From positions 4,030,001 through 4,094,000 of the forward strand of contig CP073016.1 of assembly GCA_025370075.1 (NCBI GenBank): a stretch of 64,000 bases of DNA. The letters run 5' to 3'. Numbering within the stretch: the first letter of the stretch is position 1; each line of letters begins with the position of its first letter. Source of the stretch: Chryseotalea sp. WA131a (GTDB taxonomy: Bacteria; Bacteroidota; Bacteroidia; Cytophagales; Cyclobacteriaceae). A program made the position numbers and the translations under genes. Below are positions 61,254 to 64,000 of the stretch, piece after piece. Below the pieces are notes generated by a model. The model made no database searches, had not been told where the DNA came from, and worked only from the letters and a program-made list of their open reading frames with translations.

Positions 61254-62831
61254 TCAAAACTCAGAAGTAAAGTGAAATTCTATCTCCGGAAAATTGTCTT
61301 TCACCATTTGCAGCCACGCTTTTGACTCGGCCATAAACACCAACTTATCATCTTTGTCGCGGGCAATGTGCCGCTGCTTCGAATCAATAAACTCCGCTAG
61401 TTTTTTAGGGTCCTTGCTGCTGATCCAGCAAGCTTTGTAAATATTTTGTGGGGCAAAATCGGCCGAAGCTCCATACTCATTTTTTAATCTAAACTGAATG
61501 ACTTCAAACTGAAGGGCACCTACCACACCCACTACTTTTTTCTTTCCCAATTCATAGGTGAACAATTGCGCCACGCCTTCTTCCATCAATTGAAGCAAGC
61601 CTTTTTCCAATTGCTTCGTTTTCATGGCATCTTTGTTGATCACCTCTTTAAAAATCTCTGGCGAAAAACTGGGGATGCCTGTGTACGTCATTTTTTCTCC
61701 ATCGGTAAGGGTGTCACCAATTTTTAGGTTGCCTGTATCGTACAAACCAACAATATCGCCTGGCCAAGCCAAATCAACCGTCTCTCGGTCTTGCGCCATA
61801 AATGCAGTTACGTTTGAGAAGCGAATTGCTTTGTCTTGACGGACGTGATAATAATTGGCGCCTCGCTCAAATTGCCCTGAGCATACCCGAATAAATGCTA
61901 TCCTGTTTCGATGCTTCGGATCCATGTTGGCATGGATTTTAAAAATAAACCCAGAGAATTTTTTTTCTTCCGGCTTCACTTCGCGCACAGTTGTTTCACG
62001 ATCAATTGGTGGCGGAGCGATCTTGATAAAAGCATCGAGCAATTCTTTCACACCAAAATTATTGACCGCACTTCCAAAAAATACAGGCGCTACTCTTCCG
62101 CTTAAATAATCTTGCACCTCAAAATCAGGGTACACCCCTTCAATCAACTCGATATCGGCACGCAATTGTTTTGCATACGTCTCACCCACCAATCGATCGA
62201 TCTCGGGGCTATTGATATCTGAAATCTCCAAGCTCTCTTGCACCGTTGTTTTACTGGGGGTGAAAAGCTGTAAACTTTTTTCGTAAAGATTGTAAACACC
62301 CTTAAACGTTTTGCCCATGCTGATGGGCCAGCTCAACGGTCGGACTTTGATACTCAATTTTTCTTCTACTTCATCCAACAAATCAAAAGGGTCTCGCCCT
62401 TCCCGGTCGAGTTTGTTGATGAAACACAGCACTGGTGTATTGCGCATGCGGCAAACATCCATCAGCTTTTCGGTTTGCATCTCCACTCCCTTCACACAAT
62501 CAATCACCATGATCACGCTATCCACTGCAGTGAGAGTACGATACGTGTCTTCAGCAAAATCTTGGTGACCGGGTGTATCGAGCAAATTGATTTTGATGTC
62601 TTTGTAGTCGAACCCCATGACCGAAGTGGCCACCGAAATACCGCGTTGCTTTTCAATCTCCATCCAGTCGCTGCGGGCGTGGTCTTTAATTTTTGATGAC
62701 TTTACCGCGCCTGCTTTTTGAATAGCACCACCAAACAATAAAAGTTTTTCTGTAAGCGTAGTCTTGCCCGCATCGGGGTGACTGATGATCCCAAATGTTC
62801 TTCTGCGCGCTATTTCTTGTTCCAGTGTCAT
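61254..62831 (-). CDS. prfC: Peptide chain release factor 3
   Basis: RF3 is a translational GTPase that recycles RF1/RF2 after peptide release. The 525-residue product has G1 HPDAGKTT at 18-25, the switch region QRGISVATSV, G3 DTPGHQDF, G4 NKLDREGRDPFDLL, the EF-Tu-like domain II and the RF3 C-terminal domain (VVGALQFEVIQFRLKNEYGA). Length is standard. The ATG at 62829-62831 gives the normal MTLEQEIARRRTFGI opening; the frame is open four codons upstream. It is followed downstream by the convergent Uma2 gene, about 45 bases away. Confidence 0.96.
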   Translation of the reverse strand: MTLEQEIARRRTFGIISHPDAGKTTLTEKLLLFGGAIQKAGAVKSSKIKDHARSDWMEIEKQRGISVATSVMGFDYKDIKINLLDTPGHQDFAEDTYRTLTAVDSVIMVIDCVKGVEMQTEKLMDVCRMRNTPVLCFINKLDREGRDPFDLLDEVEEKLSIKVRPLSWPISMGKTFKGVYNLYEKSLQLFTPSKTTVQESLEISDINSPEIDRLVGETYAKQLRADIELIEGVYPDFEVQDYLSGRVAPVFFGSAVNNFGVKELLDAFIKIAPPPIDRETTVREVKPEEKKFSGFIFKIHANMDPKHRNRIAFIRVCSGQFERGANYYHVRQDKAIRFSNVTAFMAQDRETVDLAWPGDIVGLYDTGNLKIGDTLTDGEKMTYTGIPSFSPEIFKEVINKDAMKTKQLEKGLLQLMEEGVAQLFTYELGKKKVVGVVGALQFEVIQFRLKNEYGASADFAPQNIYKACWISSKDPKKLAEFIDSKQRHIARDKDDKLVFMAESKAWLQMVKDNFPEIEFHFTSEF

Positions 62832-62861
62832 TCTAAAAATCAATTCTAAAAATCAGGTAAT

Positions 62862-62890
62862 AAAAAAGGGATAGAATAAATCCATCCCTT
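62862..62890 (-). terminator. Terminator after the anchored TPR protein gene
   Basis: On the minus strand AAGGGAT (62884-62890) pairs with ATCCCTT (62866-62872), followed by a short T run (A residues at 62862-62867). It lies downstream of the TPR gene and just upstream of prfC. Confidence 0.6.
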
Positions 62891-62892
62891 CA

Positions 62893-62937
62893 ATTACTAG
62901 CTTCTGAAAAGCTTTGAGCCTTTGAGAAGCTAGTAAT
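62893..62937. repeat. Perfect 13-bp inverted repeat after the TPR gene
   Basis: ATTACTAGCTTCT (62893-62905) and AGAAGCTAGTAAT (62925-62937) are perfect reverse complements around a 19-base loop. It begins six bases past the stop of the TPR gene and precedes the terminator stem, so it may form an additional RNA hairpin. Confidence 0.7.
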
Positions 62938-62942
62938 GCTAT

Positions 62943-63629
62943 TTATGAGTTAACCTCGAGCTTCGCTTTTAACTTCTTGGCATTTTGCACCTCGGCCGAG
63001 TCCCAAAACTTATCAATAATGGTTTGGTAGGCTTCAATTGCCTTTTGGCTTTTGTTCAATTTTTCGTACGCCAAGGCAGCCTTCATCAAATAAGTAGGCG
63101 TAAACTCTTTGTTCGGTTTGTAGTTCGATGCCTTATCGTAATACGAAGCGGCATTTTCAAAATCTTTCTGCTCCATATACGCATCACCAATCAGGCTATA
63201 GGCACGGGCTTGTACCAACAAATCGCTTGCTTTAAATTCTTTTAAATGAAAAACTGCTAACGCGAATTTGCCTTGTTTCAAATAGATATAACCTGTATAG
63301 AAATTGGCCAGGTTGGCTGCCTCGCTCATTCCATAATTGTCAATGATTTGGAGCATTCCCAAGTTATTGCCATCGCCATTCAAGGCTAGGTTCAAGCTAT
63401 CCGCTTCAAAATAACGCTGAGCTTGGAACATCTCCTTTTGGGCTTCTGCGTTTTGGCTTTTCTTATAGTAATTAAAGCCGAAGTAGCTACCCGCTACGGC
63501 CAACAAGGCCACCAACACGCCAATGATCAATTTGGGGTTTTTGGCCACCCAATGCTCAAAACCCTCCAACTTCTCTTCAATTACCTCTGCGTTTTCCAGT
63601 AAACTCTTGCTTTCTTCCTTCTTTGCCAT
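62943..63629 (-). CDS. Membrane-anchored tetratricopeptide repeat protein (YfgM-like)
   Basis: The 228-residue product has a cytoplasmic N-terminus with charged helix (LENAEVIEEKLEGFEHWVAK), a single membrane helix (LIIGVLVALLAVAGSYFGF) and a periplasmic TPR region with about four repeats, for example YSLIGDAYMEQKDFENAASY YDKA and ALAYEKLNKSQKAIEAYQTI. It resembles YfgM, a periplasmic TPR protein linked to secretion and outer-membrane assembly. The ATG at 63627-63629 is the natural start; the frame extends 21 codons further upstream without conserved features. It is followed by hairpin and terminator. Confidence 0.82.
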   Translation of the reverse strand: MAKKEESKSLLENAEVIEEKLEGFEHWVAKNPKLIIGVLVALLAVAGSYFGFNYYKKSQNAEAQKEMFQAQRYFEADSLNLALNGDGNNLGMLQIIDNYGMSEAANLANFYTGYIYLKQGKFALAVFHLKEFKASDLLVQARAYSLIGDAYMEQKDFENAASYYDKASNYKPNKEFTPTYLMKAALAYEKLNKSQKAIEAYQTIIDKFWDSAEVQNAKKLKAKLEVNS

Positions 63630-63907
63630 GATTTTTATGTAAATGTCTGAAACCCCTATAATTCGGGACGCAAAACTAAGAATTATGGGCATTAATCAAA
63701 AGAATCTTGGATGGCTGATTTTTGGGGATCGCGGCTAAATGAACTTCAGAAATGGCGTGTAGGAGAACGTGTATTCTTTTGCTTCCTTAGCGCTATAGTG
63801 GGCTAAATTGAGCGATTTACTAAACTGTAGCGCAACGTATTGCCATTAAAATTTTAAATGACTGCATACTGCTCCAACAAGCAAGGCGTTATAGGTTAAA
63901 AAACAAT

Positions 63908-64000
63908 ATGAGCACCAAGTTATTATCTTTATTCCTAATCATCCTCGTTTCAGAAGTAGCTCATTCACAAGAAAATTTTATTCCTTCGCGACCTGACCAT
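63908..64000 (+). CDS. Start of a secreted-protein gene, cut by the window edge
   Basis: An ATG at 63908 opens a frame that runs off the window: MSTKLLSLFLIILVSEVAHS then QENFIPSRPDH. The first 20 residues have the form of a signal peptide with cleavage before Q21. Only 31 codons are seen, so no family can be given. The roughly 280 bases before it (63630-63907) contain GGCGTTATAGGTT just upstream, and nothing else that I can identify. Confidence 0.55.
   Translation, partial: MSTKLLSLFLIILVSEVAHSQENFIPSRPDH

Overview
The window looks like a chromosomal segment of a gliding-type Bacteroidota bacterium, most likely order Cytophagales. The evidence is a complete sprA gene of about 2,400 codons, a gldA-gldF-gldG ABC operon, a protein with a type IX secretion (T9SS) C-terminal sorting domain, GWxTD, DUF4837 and TIGR02757 family proteins, many short-signal lipoproteins, genes with little or no Shine-Dalgarno sequence, and promoters of the Bacteroidota type (TTTG ... 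TAnnTTTG). No rRNA, tRNA, CRISPR array or intact mobile element was seen.

Layout. 0.1-6 kb: an NRAMP-like transporter coupled to pxpA, a decayed PKD/GH16 hydrolase, a large MacB/FtsX-type permease whose former N-terminal prefix domain is broken, and a lone lipoprotein. 6-8.1 kb: atpD and atpC, ending in a terminator made from an insertion-sequence end, followed by a dead IS4-type transposase. 8.5-16.8 kb: a plus-strand envelope block (ddl, PASTA protein, T9SS protein, tatA, gatA, MltD-like transglycosylase, DUF4837 lipoprotein). 16.9-28.9 kb: a minus-strand block maeB, ruvA, sprA, gcvH, lipA, with an ISAs1-like transposase tail beyond it. 29-36.5 kb: M28 peptidase, GWxTD protein, divergent methyltransferase, Tex and a HigBA toxin-antitoxin module. 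36.6-42.1 kb: LysM/double-psi-barrel protein, OmpA protein, TIGR02757 protein and a GMC oxidoreductase with its small Tat-exported subunit. 42.1-53.4 kb: an accessory region with a truncated DUF1800 gene, D-aminoacylase-like lipoprotein, esterase, serine hydrolase, GT39 transferase, broken DUF2892 gene, WG-repeat protein, ACMSD-like enzyme and a zinc-finger/TPR protein. 53.4-63.7 kb: folB, a DivIVA-like protein, DUF4340-gldG-gldF-gldA, small membrane proteins, an RluA-type synthase, a Uma2 nuclease-fold protein, prfC and an anchored TPR protein. A partial secreted-protein gene runs off the right edge.

Functional links. SprA is the T9SS outer-membrane channel and the GldAFG transporter supports gliding, so both arms of the motility/secretion system are here, with one probable T9SS cargo. 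lipA and gcvH are adjacent: LipA inserts sulfur into the lipoyl group carried by the H protein. TatA plausibly serves the Tat-type signal on the small GMC partner subunit.

Most unusual signal. Several intergenic gaps hold related repeats. Between about 45.6 and 49.3 kb, three same-strand, single-gene units are each followed at or just after the stop codon by a related nTAACA site, two of them heading a longer shared element of about 130-175 bp that ends in inverted-repeat cores. This resembles a cassette array. A second 44-45 bp repeat occurs at 5.06 and 47.08 kb, and octamer and heptamer tandem repeats sit in other gaps, at stop codons (atpD, maeB) or over a possible start codon (the OmpA protein). 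No integrase is in view, so the mechanism is inference.
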